From Fulvivirga imtechensis AK7 (lineage in GTDB: Bacteria; Bacteroidota; Bacteroidia; Cytophagales; Cyclobacteriaceae): a DNA stretch of 64,000 nt. The position numbers were made by a program, and so were the translations under genes. The stretch lies in the NCBI RefSeq assembly GCF_000331535.1, contig NZ_AMZN01000050.1, positions 1-64,000 on the forward strand. Direction: 5' to 3'. This document shows, piece by piece, positions 26,436 to 36,116 of the stretch (position 1 is its first letter; every line of letters begins with the position of its first letter). The notes below the pieces were generated by a model. The model was given only the letters and a program-made list of their open reading frames with translations. It was not told the DNA's origin and ran no database searches.

Positions 26436-26573
26436 ATGAGGAATAAAGAAAAAAAAGCAAAAAAGGAAAAAGAGCTCATCAAAAAGGTAAAGCCTGACGA
26501 AGAGGCGAATGAAAAAGATTATGGAGGCCTTCCTGAAAGAAATCTGAAGAAAAACCTTGGGTGTGGAGGGTGA
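26436..26573 (+). CDS. Small conserved-looking hypothetical protein
   Basis: A 45-residue Lys/Glu-rich ORF that ends with DYGGLPERNLKKNLGCGG. Similar short proteins with a terminal GGLPxRxLKKNLGC motif occur in Bacteroidota as I recall, which is why I list it. It lies in the gap between the S9 peptidase (minus strand) and the M20 peptidase (minus strand). The high purine content is compatible with coding but also with chance. Confidence 0.5.
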   Translation: MRNKEKKAKKEKELIKKVKPDEEANEKDYGGLPERNLKKNLGCGG

Positions 26574-26648
26574 ATGGTTATTTTGACGCCCAAAGCTCCT
26601 GTTAAATAAAGGCCTTAAAATCTGCCTCTCTAATGCGGAATTATTTGA

Positions 26649-27959
26649 TTATTCTTTCACGCGGGCAGAAACAAGTCGATACATTAAAACAGCGGCTCTT
26701 TTGGCCTGGATTGAAAGCATGTTTAAATTGCCGGTTTCATTGATGGTATGATCATCCGCCCCACTAAGGCCCATGCCATCAATGGCCATATCTACATAAC
26801 CCGATGTGAAAGATACGTCAGCAGCACCCGCATTACGTGGATTCACCGCTTCAACCGGGCCATAGCCAAGGTCCTTACTGACTTTATCATAATAGCTCAG
26901 AAGTTTTCGGTTTCCATCAGAAGGGGCAAGAGGCGGATAACCGTCTTCGTTAAAAATTATTTCCGCAGAAGTACCGGGGTAATTATTGGCAGCGATCTCC
27001 TGCATGATACGCTTTGCCTTTTCGAGCTGCTCAAGCGAAACGGCTCTGATATCTCCCGTTACGACTACTTCCTTCGCAACCACATTGCTTTTACCAAGAG
27101 CTGTGCCTCCACTTTGTCCGGCATCATAGCTTGTGCTTGTCCCTCCTAAAATTACACCAGGGTTAAACGTCAGGTTCTCTTCACGGGAAAGCTGTTCATA
27201 AAATTCCCGCAGTATTCTGGAAGCCTCATAAATAGCTCCTACACCAACCTTGTCAGTAAATACCTGTGAAGAATGCGCTGCATTACCCGATACTGTTAAT
27301 GTCCACCCTGATGAGCTTCTGCGAGAAACGACAATGGTTTTGGGATCTCCGTCAGCATTTTCAAAAGCCAATGCTATGTCTGCCCTTTTTGCTCCTTCCA
27401 CCAAGTTTTTTTTGGAAAGCTCCAGCGGACTTCCGCTTTTTTCTTCGTCACCCGTAAGCACCACCTCTACCTGCATTTGATCCAGTATATTTGCCTCTTT
27501 AAGCGCTTTGAGCGCCAGTAAGATAATTACATCACCACCCTTCATGTCAGCAACACCCGGGCCTTTCATAATAGAATCATTAAGCATGGTGTACTGCTGA
27601 AACGGGCTATCCGGCTCAAATACAGTATCTAAATGACCTATCAATAGCATTTTTGGACCTTTTTGGCCTTTATTAACCGCAACTAAGTGTCCGGCACGAC
27701 CGAAGGCTGCTCCATCCACCCATTTTGTTTCCATGCCGAGCGTCTCAAATTCTTTTTTCAAAACCATACCCACATGTTTTACTCCCTCAAAATTCATGGT
27801 GCCACTATTGATATTGACGATCTCTTTAAGCAGAGAGGTATAGTGTTCGTTATTTTGATCTACAGACCTGACAATTTTCTTTTCCGTCTTAGAAAGCTGT
27901 GCCAGTAGTAGGCCCGATGAAAATACAACAAGGCAGATAGAAAGGATAATGTTTCTCAT
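26649..27959 (-). CDS. M20 family zinc metallopeptidase (glutamate carboxypeptidase-like), secreted
   Basis: The 436-residue protein has a signal peptide (ILSICLVVFSSGLLLAQ). It shows the M20 metal and catalytic motifs: LIGHLDTVFEP (His, Asp), GPGVADMKGGD (Asp bridging), TGDEEKSGS (catalytic Glu pair) and a distal NAGAADVSF. CPG2-type enzymes remove C-terminal glutamate or other residues; the substrate here is unknown. Periplasmic location is predicted. The gene precedes the hydrolase gene at 28088 on the same strand after 128 bases. Confidence 0.9.
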   Translation of the reverse strand: MRNIILSICLVVFSSGLLLAQLSKTEKKIVRSVDQNNEHYTSLLKEIVNINSGTMNFEGVKHVGMVLKKEFETLGMETKWVDGAAFGRAGHLVAVNKGQKGPKMLLIGHLDTVFEPDSPFQQYTMLNDSIMKGPGVADMKGGDVIILLALKALKEANILDQMQVEVVLTGDEEKSGSPLELSKKNLVEGAKRADIALAFENADGDPKTIVVSRRSSSGWTLTVSGNAAHSSQVFTDKVGVGAIYEASRILREFYEQLSREENLTFNPGVILGGTSTSYDAGQSGGTALGKSNVVAKEVVVTGDIRAVSLEQLEKAKRIMQEIAANNYPGTSAEIIFNEDGYPPLAPSDGNRKLLSYYDKVSKDLGYGPVEAVNPRNAGAADVSFTSGYVDMAIDGMGLSGADDHTINETGNLNMLSIQAKRAAVLMYRLVSARVKE

Positions 27960-28087
27960 GAGAGGATCTGGTTTTGCAGGGTCAAAATACTGAAATTATT
28001 GGTTCTGTTGAAACCACTCACATCATTTTGAAATAACCGGACCACTTTTGCGGGGCGTGGATTCAAAGCGAGCCCCGGTTTACCATG

Positions 28088-28861
28088 CTAATCAATCACA
28101 TGCTCCAGATATTGCTTCAGAGCCTGCAGACTTTCCTGTTTTGCCTCAAACATGCCCATATGTGCTACCTGATCGTAGATATGCACAATGGCTTTATGAG
28201 GAAGCAGGATCTGTTCGTCTGTTTTTTCAATAGGTACTGAAGCGTCTTGTTCTCCAGCAATAAAAAGTACCGGCTGGTTGAAAGTTTTGAGCACATCTGC
28301 TCTATCATGACGGTCACGCATAGCCCTGGTATAAGCGACTAAGGTTTCCAGGGGAGTTTTAGCGGCTGTTTCCACTGCGCGATCCACATCCGCTTTTAGG
28401 GCATTTCTATTTTTATGGAAGAAAAGCTGAGGAACAAATGACGTAGCAAAGACTTCAACTCCCTTGTCTTTTACAAATTCAATAACCTTGTTTCGTGAAG
28501 ACCTCTTTTCAGCATCATCAGCAAAAGCAGTGGAATGAAATAATCCAAAACCCTTAAGCATCTCAGGGTGGCGATCGGCCATTGCCAGCGTGACGTAGCC
28601 GCCAAGAGAGTGACCGATTACAACAGTTTCAGAAATACCCAGCGCATCAAGCCACTCACAAACTATTTCGGCAATATCATCGATACTAAATTCCCCTTCA
28701 GGTAAAGGACTATTGCCAAAACCAGGCAGGTCAGGGCTTAGGATTCTATATTTTTTTGAAAGCTCAGGAATGAAACCGTCCCAAATACTATTGGTTTCAC
28801 AAAAACCGTGTATAAGCACTACGGGGAAGCCGTTGCCAGTGTCGCTATATGCAATAGCCAT
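28088..28861 (-). CDS. Alpha/beta hydrolase
   Basis: The 257-residue protein has the classic fold: HGFCETNSIWDGF (oxyanion segment), nucleophile VIGHSLGGYV, Asp in FIAGEQDASVP and His in VAHMGMFE. No signal peptide. It resembles esterase/BioH-like enzymes. It lies 3 bases downstream of dxs in the direction of transcription and so is likely cotranscribed, but the substrate is not evident. Confidence 0.88.
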   Translation of the reverse strand: MAIAYSDTGNGFPVVLIHGFCETNSIWDGFIPELSKKYRILSPDLPGFGNSPLPEGEFSIDDIAEIVCEWLDALGISETVVIGHSLGGYVTLAMADRHPEMLKGFGLFHSTAFADDAEKRSSRNKVIEFVKDKGVEVFATSFVPQLFFHKNRNALKADVDRAVETAAKTPLETLVAYTRAMRDRHDRADVLKTFNQPVLFIAGEQDASVPIEKTDEQILLPHKAIVHIYDQVAHMGMFEAKQESLQALKQYLEHVID

Positions 28862-28864
28862 GGA

Positions 28865-30790
28865 TTAGCTTTTTGCGAGAATTTGTTCGGTCATTTCAAT
28901 TACAGCCTTTTCAATTCCCTCCGGATCAAAACCACATTCGCGTTGTAGCTCTATCTGTTCTCCGTGTTCTACTATTTCATCAGGTATTCCGAGTCGCTTG
29001 ATTTGAGCGGAATAATTATTATCTGCCATATACTCTACCACAGCGCTTCCAAAGCCGCCCATCAGGCATCCGTCTTCAACGGTAATGATCTTTTTATAGC
29101 GGGTAAAGACCTCATGTAATAACTTTTCATCCAAAGGCTTTACAAAACGCATATCATAGTGTGCAGGATTGAGACCTTTTGTCTCAAGATTTTTACAAGC
29201 TTCAACGGCATAGTTACCAACATGGCCCAATGTTAATATGGCTACTTCTTCACCACCTTTTATTTTTCGCCCGGTACCTACTTTTATCTCCTCCATTGGC
29301 GTTTTCCATTGCGGCATTACGCCCTGCCCACGAGGATAACGGATGGTGAATGCTTTTCCATCACGGGGAAGCTGTGATGTGTAGAGTAAATTTCTAAGTT
29401 CAGCTTCATTCATCGGTGATGAGACGATCATATTCGGGATGCACCTCATGTATGCAATGTCATAGGCACCATGGTGTGTCGGGCCATCAGCTCCCGCAAA
29501 ACCAGCCCTATCGAGGCAGAAGTTTACGGGCAGGTCCTGAATGCAAACATCGTGGATCACCTGATCGTAGCCCCGCTGCATAAAGCTACTGTAGATATTG
29601 CAGAATGGGATAAGCCCCTGTGTGGCTAGTCCTGCCGAGAAAGTGACTGCGTGCTGCTCGGCAATTCCCACATCAAAAGCCCGGTCAGGCATGGCCTTCA
29701 TCATGATGTTAAGCGAAGAGCCTGAAGGCATGGCAGGAGTGATACCGATTATCTTTTCATTCTTCTCGGCCAGCTCAACTAGAGTATGCCCGAATACATC
29801 CTGATATTTAGGTGGTTGCGGAGAGTCATATGTTTTCTTACGGATCTCTCCGGTTACTTTGTCAAACTTTCCGGGAGCATGCCAGGTGGTTTGATTGCCT
29901 GTTTCTGCCGGACCATATCCTTTACCCTTTCGCGTAACACAGTGTAGTATCTTCGGCCCCTTAATATCTTTCAGATCATCAAGCACACTTACCAGGTGGT
30001 TTACATCGTGACCGTCTACCGGTCCGAAATACCTCAGGTTAAGCGACTCAAACATGTTGCTTTGGCTCAGCAGGAATGATTTTATGCTGTTCTCTACTTT
30101 TGAAATGATCTCTCGGGCATTAGGTCCGAACTTGCTTATCCTCCCAAGAATATTCCACACCTCATCTTTCATCTTATTATATGTATGAGATGTGGTGATA
30201 TCTGTTAAATAATCCTTAAGCGCCCCAACATTAGGATCTATCGACATGCAGTTGTCATTGAGGATGATCAACAGGTTAGAGTTTGATACGCCTGCATGGT
30301 TCATTGCTTCAAATGCAAGACCCCCCGTCATTGCACCGTCACCGATCACAGCGATATGTTGCCGGTCTTCGGAGCCCTTGTACTTCGATGCCACTGCCAT
30401 GCCTAAAGCAGCAGAAATGGAAGTAGAAGAGTGCCCTACACCAAAGGCATCGTATTCACTTTCTTTGATCTTTGGAAATCCCGAAATGCCTTTATACATG
30501 CGGTTAGTGTGGAACACATCTCTTCGGCCAGTAAGTATTTTATGGCCATAAGCCTGGTGGCCTACATCCCATACTAACTGATCCTGAGGGGTGTTAAATA
30601 CATAGTGAAGGGCGACCGTTAGTTCCACTACACCAAGACTCGCACCAAAGTGGCCACCATAAACAGATACGTTATCGATGATAAAAGTTCTGAGTTCATC
30701 GCAAAGCTGTACTAACTGGGTCTGATCCAATTTTTTTAGATCGTCAGGGTTATTTACAGCAGCCAGAAGTTTTCCTGGTTCAATAAGCAT
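28865..30790 (-). CDS. dxs: 1-deoxy-D-xylulose-5-phosphate synthase
   Basis: The 641-residue thiamine-diphosphate enzyme makes DXP from pyruvate and glyceraldehyde 3-phosphate, entering the MEP isoprenoid pathway. Motifs: HQAYGHKILTGR, GDGAMTGGLAFEAMNHAG (ThDP binding), DRAGFAGADGPTHHGAYDI, and the C-terminal transketolase domain with VEDGCLMGGFGSAV. Length is normal. The gene diverges from scpA, with the promoter region at about 30791-30977. The hydrolase follows it. Confidence 0.97.
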   Translation of the reverse strand: MLIEPGKLLAAVNNPDDLKKLDQTQLVQLCDELRTFIIDNVSVYGGHFGASLGVVELTVALHYVFNTPQDQLVWDVGHQAYGHKILTGRRDVFHTNRMYKGISGFPKIKESEYDAFGVGHSSTSISAALGMAVASKYKGSEDRQHIAVIGDGAMTGGLAFEAMNHAGVSNSNLLIILNDNCMSIDPNVGALKDYLTDITTSHTYNKMKDEVWNILGRISKFGPNAREIISKVENSIKSFLLSQSNMFESLNLRYFGPVDGHDVNHLVSVLDDLKDIKGPKILHCVTRKGKGYGPAETGNQTTWHAPGKFDKVTGEIRKKTYDSPQPPKYQDVFGHTLVELAEKNEKIIGITPAMPSGSSLNIMMKAMPDRAFDVGIAEQHAVTFSAGLATQGLIPFCNIYSSFMQRGYDQVIHDVCIQDLPVNFCLDRAGFAGADGPTHHGAYDIAYMRCIPNMIVSSPMNEAELRNLLYTSQLPRDGKAFTIRYPRGQGVMPQWKTPMEEIKVGTGRKIKGGEEVAILTLGHVGNYAVEACKNLETKGLNPAHYDMRFVKPLDEKLLHEVFTRYKKIITVEDGCLMGGFGSAVVEYMADNNYSAQIKRLGIPDEIVEHGEQIELQRECGFDPEGIEKAVIEMTEQILAKS

Positions 30791-30932
30791 TTATGTATAT
30801 TTCGAATATATAACTCTTAAACAATAACTTAAGGTAAGTGTTTTATTTACCTATTGCAAACCATGGTATTGGCTACAAAATGCAAAATTACATTTTTTTT
30901 AACAACAGGATATTATTTCGATCTATAAGTAA

Positions 30933-30940
30933 TATCTTTG
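30933..30940 (+). promoter_or_regulatory. Possible -7 element of scpA
   Basis: TATCTTTG matches the Bacteroidota TAnnTTTG -7 motif and lies 37 bases before the scpA start. A -33 element is not clear, so the call is tentative. Confidence 0.35.
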
Positions 30941-30977
30941 AAGTTCTGCATTTACGTAGTTAACGTATCAATCTATA

Positions 30978-31724
30978 GTGAGTTTCGAGATCAAATTACC
31001 GCTTTTTGAAGGCCCTTTTGACCTTCTGCTCTTTTTTATAGAAAGAGATGAGCTGGACATACATGATATTCCGATCTCAAAGATTACCAGCGACTTTCTG
31101 GATTATCTGCACCGCCTCGAGGAGATGAATATTGAGGTGGCCAGTGAATTCATTTTGGTAGCAGCCACTTTGATGCGTATCAAATCCAAAATGCTGCTAC
31201 CCCGGCCTCAGCTTGATGAAGAAGGAAATGAAATAGATCCTCGTGAGGAGCTGGTAAGGCACCTGCTGGAATATAAAAAATACAAATCGGTGCTGGAGCA
31301 GTTGAAAGAAATGGAGGAGGCGGAGATCGCTAAGGAAAAGCGCGGTAATATCATGAAGGAGATCCGCTCTCTTTCAGAGAGTGTTAATGTGGAATCAGAG
31401 CTTCAGGATCTCGACCTCTATAAACTCATGCGCGTTTTTCAAAAGGTAATGGAGCGCTACGAAGTGGAAAAGAATAAACCACGACATGAGGTGATCCAGT
31501 ATCCCTACACCATTTCCGGCCAGCGCGACTACATTATGAACAGACTGGGAGCAATACCCAAGCTCCCTTTTGAAAGGATCATTGAAGATGAACCGGTGAA
31601 GATTGCCGTGATATTTAATTTTCTTGCCATTTTGGAACTGCTTCAAATGAACCTCATTACATTACACATTGGAGAAGGATTTAATAACTTCTGGGTAGAA
31701 AAGTTGGAGGGAGTGGCTGCCTGA
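30978..31724 (+). CDS. scpA: Segregation and condensation protein A
   Basis: The 248-residue kleisin links the heads of SMC. The N-terminal segment FEIKLPLFEGPFDLLLFFIE and the mid-region LVAATLMRIKSKMLLPRP are standard, with the winged-helix C-terminal domain beyond residue 190. ScpA-ScpB-SMC is loaded at parS by ParB, and the parS pair lies about 25 kb to the left. It is followed 4 bases later by the flippase-like gene. The start is near a GTG at 30978. Confidence 0.95.
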   Translation: MSFEIKLPLFEGPFDLLLFFIERDELDIHDIPISKITSDFLDYLHRLEEMNIEVASEFILVAATLMRIKSKMLLPRPQLDEEGNEIDPREELVRHLLEYKKYKSVLEQLKEMEEAEIAKEKRGNIMKEIRSLSESVNVESELQDLDLYKLMRVFQKVMERYEVEKNKPRHEVIQYPYTISGQRDYIMNRLGAIPKLPFERIIEDEPVKIAVIFNFLAILELLQMNLITLHIGEGFNNFWVEKLEGVAA

Positions 31725-31728
31725 CGGG

Positions 31729-32787
31729 ATGAATCTGGATACCAAGAAAATACTGAAAACCCTCAACCCGAACAAGATCTGGTTACCGGTGGCTATTAGT
31801 ATGGGTTTTGTTGCCTGGATGATCATTAGCGATGATGATTTCACACCACAAAAGCTAAACCTGGTCTTTCAGGCTAGGATTTTTCCTGTGATTCTCGCTT
31901 TTTTGGTACTGCTCATCAAAGAGCTGGCATACATTTACCGGATAAGAACACTCACCGATAAGGACCTTACCTGGACGAGCAGTGTTTATGTCATTCTGCT
32001 TTGGGAATTTGCCTCAGCAGTAACACCTTCTGTGGTCGGAGGTACGGCAGTAGCTGTTTTTATTTTACTGAAAGAGGGAATCAACCTTGGCAAATCACTG
32101 GCTTATGTAATGCTTACCGCCATCCTCGATAACATGTTTTTTGTTGTTTTCGCCCCACTTGCTCTTCTCTTGATCGGAGACAGCAGCTTTCCGGATTTTG
32201 GCGGCACACTCCGGGGGTTGTTTATTTCCAGCTACTCACTTATCACTATCTATACCTTCATCATGATCTTTGCCCTTTTCTTCCGCCCACGCCTTTTTAA
32301 GTGGATATTGATCAAGATCACTTCTATTAAGTTTCTGAGAAGGTGGAGGTATGCCGCTTATCAACATGGAAATGAAGTGATGTGGGCATCTTCACTGATC
32401 AAAGGAAAGCAGAAGCGCTACTGGTTTAAGATCATAGCAGCTACCATTGTAGCCTGGGTGGCTCGTTATGCAATCCTGAATTGTATAGTTGCCGCATTTA
32501 CGGATGGGCTGGTAATAGCTGATCACCTGTTGATGTTGGGTAAGCATCTCATATTATGGGTAGTGATGCTCATCTCACCAACCCCCGGAGGATCAGGTGT
32601 GGCCGAAAATTTCTTCATCCAGTTTTTCAACACCTACCTAAATGAGTTTACCCTTGGGGCCACTTTGTTCTGGCGACTTGTAACCTATTATCCCTACCTT
32701 ATAATCGGTGCACTTATTCTGCCCCGATGGATAAGAAAAGTGTTTTTTAAGGAAGAAAAGAAAAAGCCGTACGTTCAGGAATCATAA
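31729..32787 (+). CDS. LPG-synthase-TM/UPF0104 family flippase-like membrane protein
   Basis: The 352-residue polytopic protein has about eight helices and the segment SPTPGGSGVAENFF, characteristic of the lysylphosphatidylglycerol synthase transmembrane (UPF0104) family. These may flip lipids, but the substrate is not set. The start lies 4 bases after the scpA stop, suggesting translational coupling. Lys-rich tail ends at 32787. Confidence 0.85.
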   Translation: MNLDTKKILKTLNPNKIWLPVAISMGFVAWMIISDDDFTPQKLNLVFQARIFPVILAFLVLLIKELAYIYRIRTLTDKDLTWTSSVYVILLWEFASAVTPSVVGGTAVAVFILLKEGINLGKSLAYVMLTAILDNMFFVVFAPLALLLIGDSSFPDFGGTLRGLFISSYSLITIYTFIMIFALFFRPRLFKWILIKITSIKFLRRWRYAAYQHGNEVMWASSLIKGKQKRYWFKIIAATIVAWVARYAILNCIVAAFTDGLVIADHLLMLGKHLILWVVMLISPTPGGSGVAENFFIQFFNTYLNEFTLGATLFWRLVTYYPYLIIGALILPRWIRKVFFKEEKKKPYVQES

Positions 32788-33105
32788 TCAGAGCCGGTTT
32801 CCATATTACGGAATTATTACCCCAACTTTTAAGGCATACTTCAGAGAAAATACGCTATAAAATTTTGTGTACTGTAGCCGGACAAAATAGTGTTTCAGGG
32901 TAGGCATCATTTAAAAATCCCCCCATGAAGGGTATTTTTAGAATCACCTGTCCTTTTTCAAAAAAACATAACATACCCTCCCGATTTTCATTTAGTCGGT
33001 AATGAAGACTTAAAAATGCCTTGATTGCCTGATAACTACATCTCTGGTTTTTCCTGTTGACATTTGCAGTGTAATTAAACATTAAAAATTCAAATTAAAA
33101 CAGAC
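32788..33105. other. Gene-free stretch
   Basis: Only a short minus-strand ORF (75 codons, 32855-33082) exists here, without coding-like features, and I reject it. No clear terminator is seen for the preceding gene and no repeat is recognised. The final 40 bases are A/T-rich and presumably carry the promoter for the secreted protein starting at 33106. Confidence 0.5.
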
Positions 33106-33714
33106 ATGAAAACACAAAATTTAATTTTCACTATGCTTTTAACAGTTATCAGCATAGCATCCTTTGCGACAGAAGGAGAGAAAGGCACGATGGCCACTCC
33201 AAAAGTGGAGGTAATTTCAAATGAGGCAAACATTTACAAACTACTTTTCATGGGAAAAACCGATGAAAAAACCACCATTAACATTTGGAACGCTGAAAAT
33301 AAGCTGGTTTATACAGAAACAATCAAAAAGATCAATGCTTTTGTAAGGCCTTACAACTTCAGCCAAATGCCGGATGGTGTGTACACTTTAGAAATTATAG
33401 AAGGAAGAACGGTAAGCAAAAAACTCATTTTTCATGGTGTAGTTGCTCCCGTACTTAAAGAAGAGGCGACTTATCCGGAAGTTGTGAAAGTTGATCCTTT
33501 GACTGGTGAGAAGTCTGTTTACAAACTTACGATTGTAAATCCGGGTAAAGTAAAAGCAAGTATCAGAATATTTGATGGTAATGAAAAACTTGTATACAGC
33601 ACGGTGGAATCATTCGAAAATATCTTCAGCCGACTTTACAATTTGAAAGAGATTGGTTTGGGCGCAACGTTGGAAGTAGAGGTTAACGGAGACGTTAAAA
33701 AGTATGTGCTATAA
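33106..33714 (+). CDS. Secreted two-domain beta-sandwich protein of unknown function
   Basis: A 202-residue protein with signal peptide (MLLTVISIASFA). It contains two related beta-rich modules (about 32-110 and 118-200) with shared patterns such as EANIYKLLFMGKTDEK versus EKSVYKLTIVNPGKVK, and ENKLVYTETIKK versus NEKLVYSTVESF. They resemble Ig-like or T9SS-sorting-type domains. It is followed by a terminator at 33750-33783 and lies upstream of the TPR/HTH regulator, from which it may take a regulatory link, but that is inference. Confidence 0.7.
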   Translation: MKTQNLIFTMLLTVISIASFATEGEKGTMATPKVEVISNEANIYKLLFMGKTDEKTTINIWNAENKLVYTETIKKINAFVRPYNFSQMPDGVYTLEIIEGRTVSKKLIFHGVVAPVLKEEATYPEVVKVDPLTGEKSVYKLTIVNPGKVKASIRIFDGNEKLVYSTVESFENIFSRLYNLKEIGLGATLEVEVNGDVKKYVL

Positions 33715-33749
33715 GGTATAGCAATATACTACATTACAATTTGGCAATT

Positions 33750-33783
33750 GGCTGTATTTTGATAATACAGCCTTATTTTTTTC
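33750..33783 (+). terminator. Intrinsic terminator after the secreted protein
   Basis: Arms GGCTGTATT (33750-33758) and AATACAGCC (33764-33772) form nine base pairs, with a short loop and a T-rich tail TTATTTTTTTT. It lies 36 bases after the stop at 33714. Confidence 0.8.
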
Positions 33784-33907
33784 CACTGTATGGTGTTGAA
33801 ATACCGGATAAACGAAACTATTTGCACTCAAACAAAATCAACTCGGTTTTTCGTTTACATTCTTTTTAATTCAGCCTTCGATATTTCAACCTTAACCAAA
33901 CCATGTT

Positions 33908-35713
33908 ATGAATGCCATAATCTTATCCCTGGGGTTGTTGGTATGTCTTCCTTCCCTGATCTACAGTCAGGCAGTGAATTCTGTGGATAGCCTTGAAAAT
34001 CTTCTGAGCGCTGCTTCTGACAGTGATAGAATTGAAATCCTGAGTCAGCTCTGTTGGGAACTTAAGCAGGTAGATACTAAAAAAGCAATACAATATGGTG
34101 AAGAGGCTTATACTATGGCTGAGGCTCGGACAGACATTCGAAATATGGGCAACAGCCATTGTAACCTTGGTATCGTGTATGCCATGCAAGGTAATTATCA
34201 CAGAGCTCAGGAGTACTTTTTGAGCTCGATATCATATAGAGAGCAGCTCTCTGACACACTTGGATTAGCTTACGGCTTTAAAGGCCTGGGTAATATTCAT
34301 CAATTGCTAAAAGAGTTTGACAAAGCTGTTTTGTATTTCAAAAGATCTCTTGAATTATATGAAAGAAAAGGCTCTGTATCGAATCGACTAGCCGCACTTA
34401 ATAATCTTGGGCTGGCCTACAAAGAATGGGGAGAATACGATAGCGCTCTCAAATACTATGATCAACGCCTGGATCTGGCAAGATCCACCGGCGAAAAGGT
34501 ATCGGAAGCATCTGTATTGAATAACATTGCCGGTGTTTACCTCAATCAGCGTCAATTCAAAAATGCCTTATTCACTTACCAACAATCGTTGCGTATAAAA
34601 AAGGAAATTGGTGATATAAAAGGAGAGGCTCTTGTGTTGGGAAATATAGGTGAATTGTATTTTGAGATGGATAATGTGCCTGCCGCTCTTGATTATTTTT
34701 TTCAATCTTTGGATATAAGAAAATCCATAGACTACCCATATGGAGTTATGAACACCTCAATACGAATAGCTAAAATTTACCTTGAGATGAAAAACACTGA
34801 GGAAGCTATCCGGTACGCGTGGGAAGCCCTGGAACTTGCCAAAAAAATTAATATGGTTGAACCTCAAAAAGAATCACTTCAAATATTATCAGAAGCATAT
34901 GAGCAAGACAATAACTACGCTGCTGCTCTTATCTATTTTAATCAGTATAGCAGTCTGAAAGACAGTTTGCTGAACCTCAATAATATCAGAAAAATGATAG
35001 AGGCGGAATCCAGGTACGAACAGATGAATATGGAAAAGGAAGTTAAGCTTATGGAACTAGAGCTCTCGCTCAAAAATCAGGAGCTTCGAAAGAAAAAGGG
35101 AGTCATAACCATCATTATCCTTTCTATCGGTATGGTAGTCGTTATAGGCATTGTTGTTGCCAAACACCAGCAGAACAGGATACAGCGCCATCGCGCGGCA
35201 AGTACATTTTATTTAAAAACTATTCAAAATCTCGAATTAGAGGAGGGTAAACTAAAAAATGAATTGGAACGAAAAAGGCGGGAGCTGACCACTATGGCAC
35301 TGGATCTGGTTCAAAGAAGCAATACCATGAAAGAAGTCAGGAAGGAGCTTTCCGTACTTAGTTATAGTAAACGCACAAATGAATTTCTGGACAAACTATC
35401 CTCTCTTCAAAAAATGGTTGGCTATGCCTGTCGGCAAGATAAGAACTGGGAGGATTTTAAGGTGTATTTTGAAAATGTACATCAAAATTTTTTGAGCTAC
35501 CTGAAAAGTAAATATCCAAAGCTTACCGGCACAGACCTAAAAATATGTACTCTTTCAAGGCTTAATTTTTCAATAAAAGAAATGGCAGAGATCCTTCATA
35601 TTTCACCTGAAAGCGTGAAGATAGCCAGACACAGACTTCGCAAAAGGCTTTCCCTTGACACTAATGAAGAACTTAATAGCTTTATTATAGGTATTGAGAT
35701 GGAAAAGCGGTGA
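33908..35713 (+). CDS. TPR sensor with membrane helix and C-terminal HTH regulator
   Basis: The 601-residue protein has a signal peptide (LLVCLPSLIYSQ), about seven TPR units through residue ~360, a coiled coil, a membrane helix (VITIIILSIGMVVVIGIVVA near 398-417) and a C-terminal HTH (LKICTLSRLNFSIKEMAEIL.ISPESVKIARHRLRKRL). This layout (periplasmic TPR, one TM, cytosolic LuxR-like HTH) is typical of Bacteroidota one-component regulators. The target is unknown; nearby candidates are the secreted protein at 33106 and the peptide locus at 35934. Confidence 0.82.
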   Translation: MNAIILSLGLLVCLPSLIYSQAVNSVDSLENLLSAASDSDRIEILSQLCWELKQVDTKKAIQYGEEAYTMAEARTDIRNMGNSHCNLGIVYAMQGNYHRAQEYFLSSISYREQLSDTLGLAYGFKGLGNIHQLLKEFDKAVLYFKRSLELYERKGSVSNRLAALNNLGLAYKEWGEYDSALKYYDQRLDLARSTGEKVSEASVLNNIAGVYLNQRQFKNALFTYQQSLRIKKEIGDIKGEALVLGNIGELYFEMDNVPAALDYFFQSLDIRKSIDYPYGVMNTSIRIAKIYLEMKNTEEAIRYAWEALELAKKINMVEPQKESLQILSEAYEQDNNYAAALIYFNQYSSLKDSLLNLNNIRKMIEAESRYEQMNMEKEVKLMELELSLKNQELRKKKGVITIIILSIGMVVVIGIVVAKHQQNRIQRHRAASTFYLKTIQNLELEEGKLKNELERKRRELTTMALDLVQRSNTMKEVRKELSVLSYSKRTNEFLDKLSSLQKMVGYACRQDKNWEDFKVYFENVHQNFLSYLKSKYPKLTGTDLKICTLSRLNFSIKEMAEILHISPESVKIARHRLRKRLSLDTNEELNSFIIGIEMEKR

Positions 35714-35933
35714 ATCAACCTTTAGTTTCCTCACAAATACACCTCTCTACATCTTGATATTAATCTGGTAGTCAGTAACTTACTACTCTTGTTAACCTTA
35801 AATTAACCTCTTTTTTTTTCGTGGATTGAAGAGATATAATACTTTTCGACTTCACGATTCGCACGCTGCGATTGCACAAAGGGGAAGCCGAAAACCTGTT
35901 AAAGAGTAGGCAATCTGTAAACAACTTAAAACC

Positions 35934-36074
35934 ATGAAATTATTTGTGAATTCAGCAAGAGTACTTAATCAAGCCCAACAGCGAGCAATCAGAGGCGGGA
36001 TGTGTCCCTGTGGAGGCTATCCAATAAAAGTCTGCGATAGTTATGGCAATTGCAAAAAAGTTTGTGACTGCTAA
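35934..36074 (+). CDS. GG-leader Cys-rich small peptide precursor
   Basis: A 46-residue peptide: leader MKLFVNSARVLNQAQQRAIR, then GG at 21-22, then a core with six cysteines (24, 26, 34, 40, 44, 46). The QQRAIRGG double-glycine type of leader is usual for exported bacteriocin-like or Cys-rich peptides. It is immediately upstream of the C39-like/VKOR/thioredoxin membrane protein gene at 36177. The short length kept it below usual gene-size cutoffs. Function (antimicrobial, signal or other) is unknown. Confidence 0.72.
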   Translation: MKLFVNSARVLNQAQQRAIRGGMCPCGGYPIKVCDSYGNCKKVCDC

Positions 36075-36093
36075 TAACTGGGTTTAGGTAGAA

Positions 36094-36116
36094 GACTCCC
36101 ACTTCGCGGTGGGGGT
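36094..36116 (+). terminator. Hairpin between peptide and membrane-protein genes
   Basis: GACTCCCAC and GTGGGGGTC pair with one G-T wobble around a short TTCGCG loop. A CCTCATTAATT sequence follows, so the T tract is poor. It lies 20 bases after the peptide stop and 61 bases before the next start. It could set an excess of peptide transcript over the downstream gene by partial termination. Confidence 0.5.

Noticed and set aside
32855-33082. 75-codon minus-strand ORF in the gap before 33106
   Set aside because: Lacks a start context, signal peptide or known motif, and codon usage does not look coding.
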